From positions 7,548,288 through 7,608,287 of the forward strand of contig NC_092676.1 in NCBI RefSeq assembly GCF_964355755.1: a stretch of DNA of 60,000 nucleotides. Direction: 5' to 3'. This DNA comes from Antedon mediterranea (lineage: Eukaryota; Echinodermata; Crinoidea; Comatulida; Antedonidae). The notes under the pieces were generated by a model, which was not told the DNA's origin, made no database searches, and saw only the letters and a program-made list of their open reading frames with translations. Of the stretch, positions 1 through 11,900 are shown one piece after another (the stretch's first letter is position 1; the number at the start of each line of letters is the position of its first letter). A program made the translations under genes and the position numbers.

Positions 1-189
1 AAAACAGATTTTGTTGAGACGGTGTTTACACAGTTTATAAATACTTGTACTGTTCGAAATGTTATCAGTGTAAACATATATCATTCAACAAAGGCTAATG
101 AATATATTGTTTGTTTCGATTATAATATTATGCTCTAGAGGTCAAAATAGAGAAAAATGTGAAAACACTAAATTAAGATTTGATGCCAT

Positions 190-1250
190 TTACAGTGGAT
201 ACTTACGTTGATCTTCATCTAACGTACTGGTAGACCTAGCTGGTGAGCTTGCAGCTGAACTAGATTGAGATCGATAAAAGAATGACGGCCACCAGCTGGA
301 TGAAGCTGGTCGATTTTCAGACTCAAGTGAATAGTGTCCTAGCCGCAGCTTCCTTGCAACCTCAATCATTGTTTGAGAAAACAGCTCGTGCGTGCCACCT
401 CGTTGACGATATGATGCCACTAATTTCTTAAATGAATCTACTGATTGACTAAACTTGAAGATCTCCTGGTCTGCGAAACCCAATTCATAGTCAAAGAGAT
501 AAAAAAGATTACATTCCAAAAGTTCTTGTTGGAATTTAGCAATTTGGTTTTTTTCTCTCTTCTTCTAGAGTGGTACATGTTAGGAGAAAGTGCATAATGG
601 TTTCTTCTTCATTTCTGTTGCACAATTTACAACAACCATTAGCATTAGGGTCATTTGACCATTTAGATGTTTTTCTTTCAAGGGGAAGGGTGTTTGAAAT
701 TTTAACGATACTCCTTCAAAGTCAATTTTATCAAGTAGATACTGTTCAAGTTTTGGTTCATTTTTTATATATATAATGTTCAATTGACGTTTTACATTTA
801 CCGTCTTCAACCCAATGCGAGAGAGCTAGATTTTTCATAATTATTTTTGTATTGGAAGCCCAGTTGGCATCAAAGTTATCATTACCATTTCGAATATCAG
901 AAAAAAATATCATGTGTACCACAATTATCAATGATATTTCGAACACACAATGGAATTTTAAATGATAGATCATTAAAGTTCTCTGTCAATTTAACTAGTG
1001 TTTTCAGTAATATCCTAGGCCAACGTTCATCTTCCATCTTTAAAATTCTTTCCATATAATTAATTCTATTTACATTTTGAGTATGTGAGATTTTTGACCA
1101 CCCAAGTTCCCCGAGAGGCCTTAAGGATAAACCTTGCCATTTGTAATTGCAGTCTTTCAATTCTTTCACAATCACTTTTGCTACCAACCCAAATAGTACT
1201 ACCATAATTTATTGATGGGAGTGCAATTGTTCGCCAGAGGATATCACCAT
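190..1250 (-). pseudogene. LINE reverse-transcriptase C-terminal remnant
   Basis: Three overlapping minus-strand reading frames (1205-897, 973-758, 810-580) and a fourth (about 545-190) look like pieces of one non-LTR retrotransposon ORF2 tail. Around 655-570 the minus strand reads a C-C-H-C finger (CCKLCNRNEEETIMHFLLTC), the type found after the reverse transcriptase in L1/L2-like LINEs. Continuation into the frame ending near 190 requires a shift at an A-rich run near 545-555. The piece ending LDEDQ is followed by a GTAAGT at 208-203, so part of it could be a host exon, but an in-frame TAG just upstream argues against this. No target-site duplication or 3' tail was identified. The clade is not certain. 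Confidence 0.55.
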
Positions 1251-1289
1251 AATATACTCTATTAAAATTGTTTAAATTACCAATTATGG

Positions 1290-4200
1290 CTTTTATATAG
1301 CCGGCCTATGAGTCGGTTACATTTTTGTATAATATATTCTACATGGCTATGGTCATTTGCACCTCTTGATATCATTATAGTTGTTGCAAAACAATATAAT
1401 ATGCGCACATATAGCGATATTATTGCATAAATTGAATTTTAAAAAGTCGATATTTGTACTATAGTAAGGGATTTTTTCAGAAAATGGCAAAATATCTACC
1501 CTATTAATTTTCGACAAAACTGTGTATTATGGCTCTATAAGTTGTTGCAAAACAATATATGCACACATATAGCAATATTATCGCATAATTATTGAATTTT
1601 AAAAAGTCGATATTTTATGCATTTTTCGAAAAAAAATCAGTGTACCAAAGTACATGGATTTTTTCAGAAAATGGCGAAATTTCCACCCTTTTATTTTTCG
1701 ACAAAACTGTGTATTATGGCTCTATAAGTTGTTGCAAAGCAATATATGCGCACATATAGCGATATTATCGCATAATTATTGAATTTTGAAAAGTCGATAT
1801 TTTGGGCATTTTTCGAAAAAATCACTGTACAGGGATTTTTTCAGAAATTGTCAAAAATTTCGACCCTTTTATTTTTCGACAAAACTGTATATTATGGCTC
1901 TATAAGTTGTTGCAAAACATTATATGCGCACATATAGCGATATTATCGCATAATTATTGAATTTTAAAAAGTCGATCTTTTGGGAATTTTTCAGAAAATT
2001 GCAAAATTTCTACCCTTTTATTTTTCGACAAAACTATGTATTATGGCTCTAAAAGTTGTTGCAAAACAATATATGCGCACATATAGCGATATTATTTCAT
2101 AATTATTGAATTTTGAAAAGTCGATATTTTGGGCATTTTTCGAAAAAATCCCAGTACTATATAGTAAAGGATTTTTTCAGAAAATGGCAAAATTTCTACC
2201 CTTTAATTTTTCGACAAAACTGTGTATTATGGCTCTATAAGTTGTTGCAAATCAATATATGTGCACATATAGTGATATTATCGCATAATTATTGAATTTT
2301 AAAAAGTCGATATATTGGTCATTTTTCGTAGTAAGGGATTTTTTCAGAAAATGGCAAAATTTCGACCATTTTAAATTTCGACAAAACTTTGTATTATGGC
2401 TCTATAAGTTGTTGCAAAACAATATATGCGCACATATAGCGATATTATCACATAATTATTGAATTTTAAAAAGTCGATATTTTATGCATTTTTCGAAAAA
2501 AAATCAGTGTACCAAAGTACATGGATTTTTTCAGAAAATGGCGAAATTTCCAGCCTTTTATTTTTCGACAAAACTGTGTATTATGGCTCTATAAGTTGTT
2601 GGAAAGCAATATATGCGCACATATAGCGATACTATCGCATAATTATTGAATTTTGAAAAGTCGATATTTTGGGCATTTTTCGAAAAACAGGGATTTTTTC
2701 AGAAATTTTCAAAAATTTCGACCCTTTTATTTTTCGACAAAGCTGTATATTATGGCTCTATAAGTTGTTGCAAAACATTATTATGCGCACATATAGCGAT
2801 ATTATCGCATAATTATTGAATTTTAAAAAGTCGATCTTTTGGGAATTTTTCAGAAAATTGCAAAATTTCTACCCTTTTATTTTTCGACAAAACTATGTAT
2901 TATGGCTCTAAAAGTTGTTGCAAAACAATATATGCGCACATATAGCGATATTATTTCATAATTATTGAATTTTGAAAAGTCGATATTTTGGGCATTTTTC
3001 GAAAAAATCCCAGTACTATATAGTAAGAGATTTTTTCAGAAAATGGCAAAATTTCTACCCTTTAATTTTTCGACAAAACTTTGTATTATGGCTCTATAAG
3101 TTGTTGCAAATCAATATATGTGCACATATAGTGATATTATCGCATAATTATTGAATTTTAAAAAGTCGATATTTTGGGCATTTTTCGTAGTAAGGGATTT
3201 TTTCAGAAAATGGCAAAATTTCGACCATTTTAAATTTCGACAAAACTTTGTATTATGGCTCTATAAGTTGTTGCAAAACAATATATGCGCACATATAGCG
3301 ATATTATCGCATAATTATTGAATTTTAAAAAGTCGATATTTTATGCATTTTTCGAAAAAAAATCAGTGTACCAAAGTACATGGATTTTTTCAGAAAATGG
3401 CGAAATTTCCAGCCTTATGGCTCTATAAGTTGTTGCAAAACATTATATGCGCACATATAGCATTATTATCGCATAATTATTGAATTTTAAAAAGTCGATC
3501 TTTTGGGAATTTTTCAGAAAATTGCAAAATTTCTACCCTTTTATTTTTCGACAAAACTATGTATTATGGGTCTAAAAGTTGTTGCAAAACAATATATGCG
3601 CACATATAGCGATATTATTGCATAATTATTGAATTTTGAAAAGTCGATATTTTGGGCATTTTTCGAAAAAATCCCAGTACTATATAGTAAGGGATTTTTT
3701 CAGAAAATGGCAAAATTTCTACCCTTTAATTTTTCGACAAAACTGTGTATTATGGCTCTATAAGTTGTTGCAAATCAATATATCTGCACATATAGTGATA
3801 TTATCGCATAATTATTGAATTTTAAAAAGTCGATATTTTGGGCATTTTTCGTAGTAAGGGATTTTTTCAGAAAATGGCAAAATTTCGACCATTTTAAATT
3901 TTGACAAAACTGTGTATTATGGCCCTATAAGTTGTTGCAAAACAATATATGCGCACATATAGCGATATTATCGCATAATTATTGAATTTAAAAAAGTCGA
4001 TATTTTGGGAGTTTTTCGAAAATATCCCCGTACAATAGTGAGGGATTTTTGTCAGAAAATGGCAAAATTTCGACCCTTTTATTTTTCGACAAAAATGTGT
4101 ATTATGGCTCTATAAGTTGTTGCAAAACAATATATACGCACATATCGCGATATTATTGCATAATTTTAAAATTTTATAAAGTAGATATTTTGGGCATTTT

Positions 4201-5040
4201 TCGAAAAAATCCCTGTACTAAAGTTCATGGATTTTTTCAGAAAATGACGAAATTTCCACCCTTTTTATTTTTCGACAAAACTGTGTATTATGGCTCTATA
4301 AGTTGTTGCAAAAACAATATATGCGCACATATAGCGATATTATCGCATAATTATTGAATTTTAAAAAGCCGATATTTTGGGCATTTTTCGAAAAAAATCC
4401 CTGTACTATAGTAAGGGATTTTTTCAGAAAATGGCAAAATTTCGACCATTTTAAATTTCTACAAAACTGTGTATTATGGCTCTATAAGTTGTTGCAAAAA
4501 CAATATATGCGCACATATAGCGATATTATCGCATAATTATTGAATTTTAAAAAGCCGATATTTTGGGCATTTTTCGAAAAAAATCCCCGTACAATAGTGA
4601 GGGATTTTTTTTCAGAAAATGGCAAAATTTCGACCCTTTCATTTTTCGACAAAAATGTGTATTATGGCTCTATAAGTTGTTGCAAAACAATATATACGCA
4701 CATATCGCGATATTATTGCATAATTTTCAAATTTTATAAAGTAGATATTTTGGGCATTTTTCGAAAAAATCCCTGTACTAAAGTACATGGATTTTTTCAG
4801 AAAATGGCGAAATTTCCACCCTTTTAATTTTCGACAAAAATTCCATTTACTATAGTACGGTACAGGGAATATTTTCAGAAAATGGCAAATTTTCGACCCT
4901 TTTATTTTTCGACAAAACTGTGTATTATGGCTCCATAAGTTGTTGCAAAGCAATATATGCGCACATATAGCGATATTATCGCATAATTATTGTATTTTAA
5001 AAAGTTGATATTTTGGGCATTTTTCGAAAAAATCCCTGTA
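1290..5040. repeat. Satellite array, monomers about 150-190 bp with 859-bp higher-order repeat
   Basis: About 20 tandem monomers share the phrase TATTATGGCTCTATAAGTTG, with start spacings close to 187, 178, 149, 186, 167, then 187, 170, 149, 186, 167, and later about 186 repeated. Five successive monomers form an 859-bp higher-order unit: 2392 to 3251 is one full unit. A shortened unit of about 664 bp follows because of a deletion near 3412. Monomers also share GCGCACATATAGCGATATTA and a TTTTTCAG-AAAATGGC block. The small open frames inside (for example 2113-2295, 2972-3154 and 3636-3818) are the same satellite phase repeated and are not genes. Diverged single monomers recur at 35.04-35.40 kb and 37.30-37.56 kb. 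Confidence 0.9.
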
Positions 5041-5135
5041 CATATATCATCAACTGGCATGCACAGACGCACATAATATGTTCTGCGCATGCTACCTCAA
5101 TATTATATACATACTTTAAAATGTCGAATGAAAAT
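5041..5135. repeat. Satellite-edge repeat with GCGCAGACGCACATAATGTG-type core
   Basis: The right edge of the satellite passes into a segment reading GCACAGACGCACATAATATG TTCTGCGCATG, which recurs in full at 35100-35165 and 37335-37395. It therefore looks like part of a dispersed repeat related to the satellite and not unique DNA. Confidence 0.6.
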
Positions 5136-5267
5136 TATGTTTACATCATAGATTGTGTTTGTTTATAACCTTTGTAACATGGAAAATATATATTTATTAT
5201 AATATGTTAATATGCTATACAAAAACTAATAAAGAGACATATAGAGAAAATGTGCATTCTGTAAGAA

Positions 5268-5905
5268 CAAGGCCATATACATGGCTGTAGTCGCGTGTTT
5301 CAATTTGAGTTAGTGTTTACTGACCGACAAACCGACCGAGAAGGTGTTAGATGAAAAAGGAAATCTTATAGATTATTAGAAGAGGTGGCAAGAAGAGAAA
5401 ACCAAGGGCTGAAGAGAGAAAGCCCCACATGGAGATGCTAGATGATATTATTAAATATCACGCAGTGCGCGTGGAAAAACTGCGCACTCATGGCAATTTT
5501 TTAAACGCTTAAAATTTCCTGAAACGTACTCTAATTTCATCGAAAATAAATTTTGACAATTTTAAGCGCGCGTACGCATGCGTTATATGCCCTAAGCACG
5601 TAATTGTATTGCCATATGATGAAATATGACCTAAAATTTATGAGTACCAAATTTTATTTAATTGTGATTCATGCTTGTGAAGATATGATTACAAACGTTC
5701 GTTAAATCGTGCGTAGACCGCGTAATTTTTGACTGCGCACCGTAAAAACATGACCACATCGATTCCTGGCCATAAGGAATATACTGTAAAAAATTGTCTT
5801 AGCTAGATGAAACTGATATCAAGACAAGGCCATATACAAGTTAGTGTTTACCGACCGACCGACCGACATAGTGAGCTGTAGAGTCGCGTTGCACGCGACT
5901 AAAAA
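5268..5905. mobile_element. TIR element with AGTCGCGTGC ends and internal GACC tetranucleotide run
   Basis: The element starts with ACAAGGCCATATACATGG followed by AGTCGCGTG, and ends GAGTCGCGTTGCACGCGACT-AAAAA. The end is thus the inverted complement of the start (AGTCGCGTGC / GCACGCGACT). The interior carries GACCGACCGACC-type tetranucleotide tracts and a long block shared with 24340-24690 (for example TAATTGTATTGCCATATGAT). No coding capacity is seen, so a non-autonomous DNA transposon is the best guess. A second copy start follows at once at 5903-5945. Short relatives lie at 54645-54730 and 57785-57890. Confidence 0.7.
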
Positions 5906-6399
5906 CAAGGCCATATAGGGCCTACGTGGCTGCAGTCGCGTGCTCGCTGCCTTTCTGGCCTACCTAGGTCTAGGACTGTTAGTATTAGGGTAGGCGCGTT
6001 AGCCTAGCTAGGATTGATTATTTGGTCGTACGTTTGTTGGCAAAATTAACAATGTGAATTAAACCGTAGGCCTAGCTATCTTCTATTCAATCTGATTCAA
6101 ATATTTTTTTTTTATTTCCTTGACTTTATTCCAAATCACAATTTTTTTTACTTAACAATTTTAAAACAAATGCAATAATATGAAAAGGAATAGGGCATCC
6201 ACGAACAAGCAAAGCTTTACAACTGTGGCACCCTTTAAAAATATAAAACAAATTATTTTAATAGTATGCATGAAAGAATCGAAATTTACTAAAAATAGTT
6301 TTTTTATTGTACTGCAAGATAATAAATATGAAACTATACTAACTTATATATATATATAATTAATAACATTGTAAATAATAACAATAATAATACATAATG

Positions 6400-7065
6400 A
6401 TGATTACTTTTTTCTTTGCAAATAAGACATTTTTCTTCTTGACACAAATACTTTATAAAATGATAACGTTCAATATAAATACAATCTAACTTCTTCTTAA
6501 ATAATGATATATTTCTACATTGTTTTATATCATCCGATAGATTGTTCCATACCTTAGACCCAGTATACGAGAAGCCTTGACTGCCAACATTTGTATGCTT
6601 CAGATCTATTACAAGATTGTTTTTATTGCGCGTGTTATAATCATGATACGAGTCGAAGGTGTGGAAAAATCCATCAAATGACTCTGGTAATTTTCCATTT
6701 TTTTAGAGGAACATTAAATTTGCTACATTTTTTTCATATACATCGTGTTTAAGGTATTAGTTTTAATGAATAATGGAGAAGATGGATGTAGGTAGTGGAC
6801 TTTACATATTATTCGGAGGGCCTTTTTTTGTAAAACGTGAATTCTATTTAAATTATTTATGCTACCAGTACCCCACACAGTAATGCCATATGTAATGATG
6901 GGAAGGATAAGGGATTTATAAATAATGAGCAATATTTCATATGGTAGTATGGTTTTTAAGAGATTCATAGCTCCAATAATAATGGCTGACATTTTACTAG
7001 TGATTACATTAATATGCTGTAAGAAATTTATTTTTTTCATCAAATGACAGGAATCTATTTAGATG
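6400..7065 (-). pseudogene. LINE reverse-transcriptase 3' remnant (CR1/jockey-like)
   Basis: The minus-strand frame 7043-6723 reads like the thumb region of a non-LTR reverse transcriptase (YKSLILPIITYGITVWGTG, then LQKKALRIICKVHYL). Further downstream (about 6690-6410, after a stop and frame change) the strand reads the usual end of such proteins (GSKVWNNLSDDIKQCRNISL). It is interrupted by a stop and lacks the catalytic domain, so it is dead. A shorter relative sits at 51380-51725 in an intron of gene B. It lies just 3' of gene A, outside the region shared with gene B. Confidence 0.75.
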
Positions 7066-7232
7066 TTATATATTCGGTCATGCTATTTGTTTTCCATACA
7101 CTCATAAATATTCATTATTTGTATAAATAATGACCTTTCATATGTATTGTCATTTACCAACATTTCAAAAATACAAAATACATTCACATTACAATTGAAT
7201 CCTGTTTCGAATTTTCGTAAAAAAAACACTAA

Positions 7233-8945
7233 TTATTTTCCAAAACAAGCATCGTCACTGTCATAATCATCACTTTCTTCATCACTTTTATTTGGATAAT
7301 CTTTTTCTTTATCTTCTTCTTTTTCTGAATCGGATGATATTAAACTTCCCTGATCGCTAAGTTCTTCTGAAGAAACACTTTCCTCATCACTCGACTCCCC
7401 GGATTCGGTTTCTGATTTGTTTTCCACTGAAAAAGATAAATATAAACATCATTTAAAATGTAAATACAAAAACAAGGTATTTCAAATATTGTTGATTAAA
7501 ACAACAAATTGTATACAGAAAAAGTATTAGCATAATCGTCATAATATTGTAATTGGTGTATGATCTTCCTCATATGTTCACATTCACCACTGATCATGAT
7601 CAAACCATTCATTTTACAGTATGTGAACCTAATCATGATTAAATTACGTGATCAGTTTAATCACCCTAACAGGATCAGTGGAGCAAGTTAGAGAAGCATG
7701 TTAGCCTAGTATAACATGATTCATAAAATAGAATCATTCAATCAGCATCATTGCACATCACCTTATTGACCCATTTTCCATTCCACGTGACACTCATTAG
7801 AATAAATTGATCATGATCTAGGCCTAATGTCTGTGTGAACAAGGCCATCCAACAACAGGGCACTGAGCTCGCCATGACAGTAACTCGTAACAGTTCTTTG
7901 GTCTTATGTCTGGCTGCGAAATACCAAAGTGTATGGGTCATGGGACCGATTGTGTCGCAGAAACGAATAGACCCTTTTATCTCCAGAGCTCAACATCCTG
8001 TTGTTGAACGTTTTCTCTTTATCCTGCTAATCTTATGACAGCAGAACGATGATAATTAAGTCAAGATATTCTATATGAATGAGCCGTGTCATCTGTACTT
8101 ATTCTTCTTGAGGATTTGCTCAAGATCTTTCTCACAAAAAGACTTATTATTGATCATTGTAATTGTGTATTTACCGGTATCTGTCATGACTTGATTTCCG
8201 GGATCTGAAATAATTATAATGATAAAGGTTTATTAAGCACATTCCCACGTGATTATGAGTGGACACTATAGTTTGCTTGGTTCCGACAGGACGCCAAACT
8301 CAATTTATTTGACCAATCATAATTTTTTTATTTTTTTTTTTATTTATTTTTTTTTTTTAATTAAGTGATGGATCTCTACTGTTTCTTGTGATTGATTGTT
8401 TTGAGAGCCCTACTAAACTATTGTCGTCTGCCTAGATATAGAATAAAATTAAATTAGAAAATAAGCTTCCGGGTCATATAGCGCAAAAATGTTTAACCTA
8501 CCGATATCTAAATCTGTAGTAGATTCTACAGAAAAATCAATGCAACTTTCATCATCTGTTGAATACAAAATAAATACGTATAAATTGATGATTGAAATAA
8601 AAGGTATAATATATTAGTTGGTCTCATTAATTGAACAAACAATGTATACAAACCAATTGTCACATCTAGTGATATTTCACTTTCCTGTAAATAAAAGAAA
8701 AATAGTTATTAGAATAAGCATTTTAATAAAGAATTCCTTAATATTTGAGAGTGTTGGGGATGGACATTTAAATAGTGTCTCTCTAACTGGACAGTTTATG
8801 GATGACAATTGCTCATACAGTAATGCTCGAAATCTCTGCTTCACCAATGATAACAACCCTCTCCATGCTTCCTACTTACAAGTTTGATATCACGTGCTAA
8901 TGTTTGAGAGGACAATGACCTATTAAGTCTTCGAACTTCGTGCAT
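7233..8945 (-). CDS. Gene A exons 32-36: acidic cytoplasmic tail
   Basis: Small exons 8880-8945 (MHEVRRLNRSLSS...), 8654-8684, 8502-8555, 8175-8204 and the terminal 7233-7426. The last exon is extremely acidic and serine-rich (TESGESSDEESVSSEELSDQ, then SDEESDDYDSDDACFGK, stop). Repeated S-x-x-D/E patterns look like casein-kinase-2 sites. ACFGK at the C-terminus is identical in gene B. The 30-nt exon at 8175-8204 (DPGNQVMTDTG) has lost its splice sites in gene B. No PDZ-type ending is evident. Confidence 0.82.
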
Positions 8946-11900
8946 CTAAAAATCAAAAGTATGTTCAAGTAAACTTTTTCATAACAATATTTTTTAGAAA
9001 AAAAAAGTTGCATAGGCCTATTGAAGATGATAATTGGTCAGATGTTTTGCCCCACTCTGACGTAATCACCAGCCTTGCGAGTATTCTCAATGTACTTAGT
9101 ATAAAGTGCAAATTACGTCAGAGTAGGGAAAAAAATCTGACCAATTTCTCAAAACCTTGTCGCAAAACTACTTCGCAGTAGTTATAAACAATTATAATCC
9201 GAGGTTGATAATGTTTAAATAATGGTGTATACTTACCTCATAAGAAATGTAGCAATAGATGGCGACAAAGATACCATTAGAAGCAAACAGTAAACTGAAG
9301 AATAGCCAGAATACGTATTCGTCATCCACCATTAGTGAAAACATCCAAGTACAGATAAAGAAAGGGAAAAGAAAACAACTGCATTCCAAACAGCGTCTAC
9401 AGTACGGTAGAATAAAAGTATATATATATATATATATATATCCGTTACAAGCTGTGGATCCTCAATTAAGCCCTGTCTACAATATCAAACTGTGACAAAA
9501 TGTGTTGTGCCCATATAAAATAGACACGATGACGTCATATCACTACCATTATTATTTGGGCGCATCACACTTTGTGTGTAGATAGTGTAGACAGAGTTTC
9601 AGAAAATGCATTATTGTTTTATAATACAGAATTGTTTCTAAAAAAGTTAGAACTTACCGTATTTGGGCTGCAATATATTCTTTTCGTTTCTTTCCGTTGA
9701 ATTTCGTTATAAATATTACGATGATTAGAATCATCCGAATCTGTTAACGAAAAGAACAGTCAGAACACATCACTCATCCTTTTGTTTAGGATACAACATC
9801 GCAGGGTCTACATAGGCTATATGCTGTACTTTACAGTTCTACGCCTTATTAAATCATAGCAAAGGCAAAATAATAATTTCTTACAAGAATCAGTGTCATT
9901 GCTGGGAATATGAACGCAACTAAACTGCCAGTCTCAAACTTCAGCCAACATCTAAAATAAGTGACATGCATTGTGAATATCTACTAAGAAGTAGAGAGGT
10001 GAGTGATTACAAACATCAGTTTTCTGATAGAGATAGTACACAAGCGAATTGCAATTTTGCATCTCAGTATTATAGCAGACATATACAGTATATTTAGATA
10101 CACCATGTCATTAACAACAATTTGTCGTTATCTATCTATATTGTTATCATTAATGTGCTTACCCGCTTATTTCGTTATAACCATAGTGAATACCAAAGAA
10201 TAAGCCTGATGTACATGCGGCGCCTCCCCATCCGCAAAGTAGATACCCCGGTCTCTTGGATACAGTTACGCCTTCTATTCGTGCTTTTGTTTTTAGCATG
10301 TAGAAGTATATGCATTCAACAATCAACCACGTAAGGATGGCCATGTAGAAAAAGTGTATTAGAACACCAAACGTGGTGCACAAAATCTATAGCAATAAAC
10401 AGAAATAAACAGAGTTAGACCTAGTCATAATCAATGTTACTTTGTAATACTTATTTAGGAGATAGGATCAAAATGTTTTCTTATACGTACGCTGTAGTCC
10501 ATTGTCTCTGAACTGATGATAAATGTTACCGTCAATAACAACCCAGCAATTAACAAGTTACAATATATAAAGATTGACACAGGTCCCTTAAAAATGCCCC
10601 TGTAAGTGCAATAGTAAACACAGTGATCGAACCAACGATACATTATATTTTTATCAAAATAATTATATTTAAAAATTCAGTAATGTTAATGAATATGTTA
10701 ATATAAAATGAATGATATATCAACAACAATTTCTTACCAAGTAAAATGAATGATTTTCAAAATGTATATACTCGCGATTATTGAAATAAGACAGAGTAGG
10801 TAAATGCCCATACGTTCTCCTAAGCGTTTAAAATCAAAATCCTACAAAGCAAAACATTTTTCATATTAAATAAAATGTTGATAATACCAGGAAAGAGTGA
10901 ACTTGCATTCACTCTGATAATACATTATATCATTGGTAAATATTTGTTAAATGTTCATATTTAATATTTGCTTGAAAGTACGTGGATATTATTATGCAAT
11001 TCAGAAGTTGAACTTGACAAAATGCAGAGACATAGCAAAAGAGGGCGTGCTACTTCCTACTTCAGTCAATATTAAAGATAAAATAGCTCGAGATTTGGAT
11101 AAGTTTTTGTGACATTACCAATACATCGATTTTCCTAAAAATTAATAGGCATGGTCTATGGGTAGTTATAAAAACAATTCAGAAAGATAACTTGAACATT
11201 TTGGACGTTTGTGCAAATAAACATTCAAAGTAAATATATGCATACAAGCATTGTGTTGATAAGGTTGAGTGAATAAATACAAAGTAATCCAATGTAACGT
11301 ACGCTATATTTTTCCACTGGTACAAATATACCGAATGTTGTGGTGTGGTCACAATGGCATTCAACTGGTGACATTATCTCAATGACGTCAGTGCGCCTAC
11401 ATCCTGATGTAGACCATTTACTAAAATGTAAACAAATGAAATGCAAGTAATTGTGTTTCCAAAGATACCTTCATATGTAGGCTACACAAAGGGCGCATGA
11501 GCAGAAATTGATAATGGCCCATGTGGCAGACAAACCTGTTGTCTTCATCCCAAAAGCTGCATACAGCATGTTCCTTGTAGTATAGTTCGTCTTCCTTTAT
11601 TTTCTGAGAATGATAAACGTGAACAACATCATGTTATTAGGAATTGACATTGGGTTTTTTTCTTTCAGATATGTAAATTGCAATGGCCTAGTTACATACT
11701 GTGTATAATTCCATAGAATAGTCAACAGCTACTGAGTATTTTGATGTGTTTGATGCTACCGTGCACGTGATCAGGCCAGTGGCCAGCTCATATGGGACAG
11801 GCACGATGTAATCACTGTTGTAAAGAAGAAGAAAAACAGAATATAATTTCCATAAAAAGCTGGTTTTAATGAAAATTCTAGCAGAGCTATATTTGTATTT

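Noticed and set aside
190-519. Independent host exon ending LDEDQ with a GTAAGT donor
   Set aside because: The frame continues from a LINE zinc finger after a one-base shift and has an in-frame stop just upstream; not fully excluded, but LINE origin is simpler.
2113-4827. A series of repeated small open frames (MKSRYFGHFSKK-type) as a tandem small-protein family
   Set aside because: They recur at the spacing of the satellite higher-order unit and have no start or regulatory context; they are the satellite in one frame.
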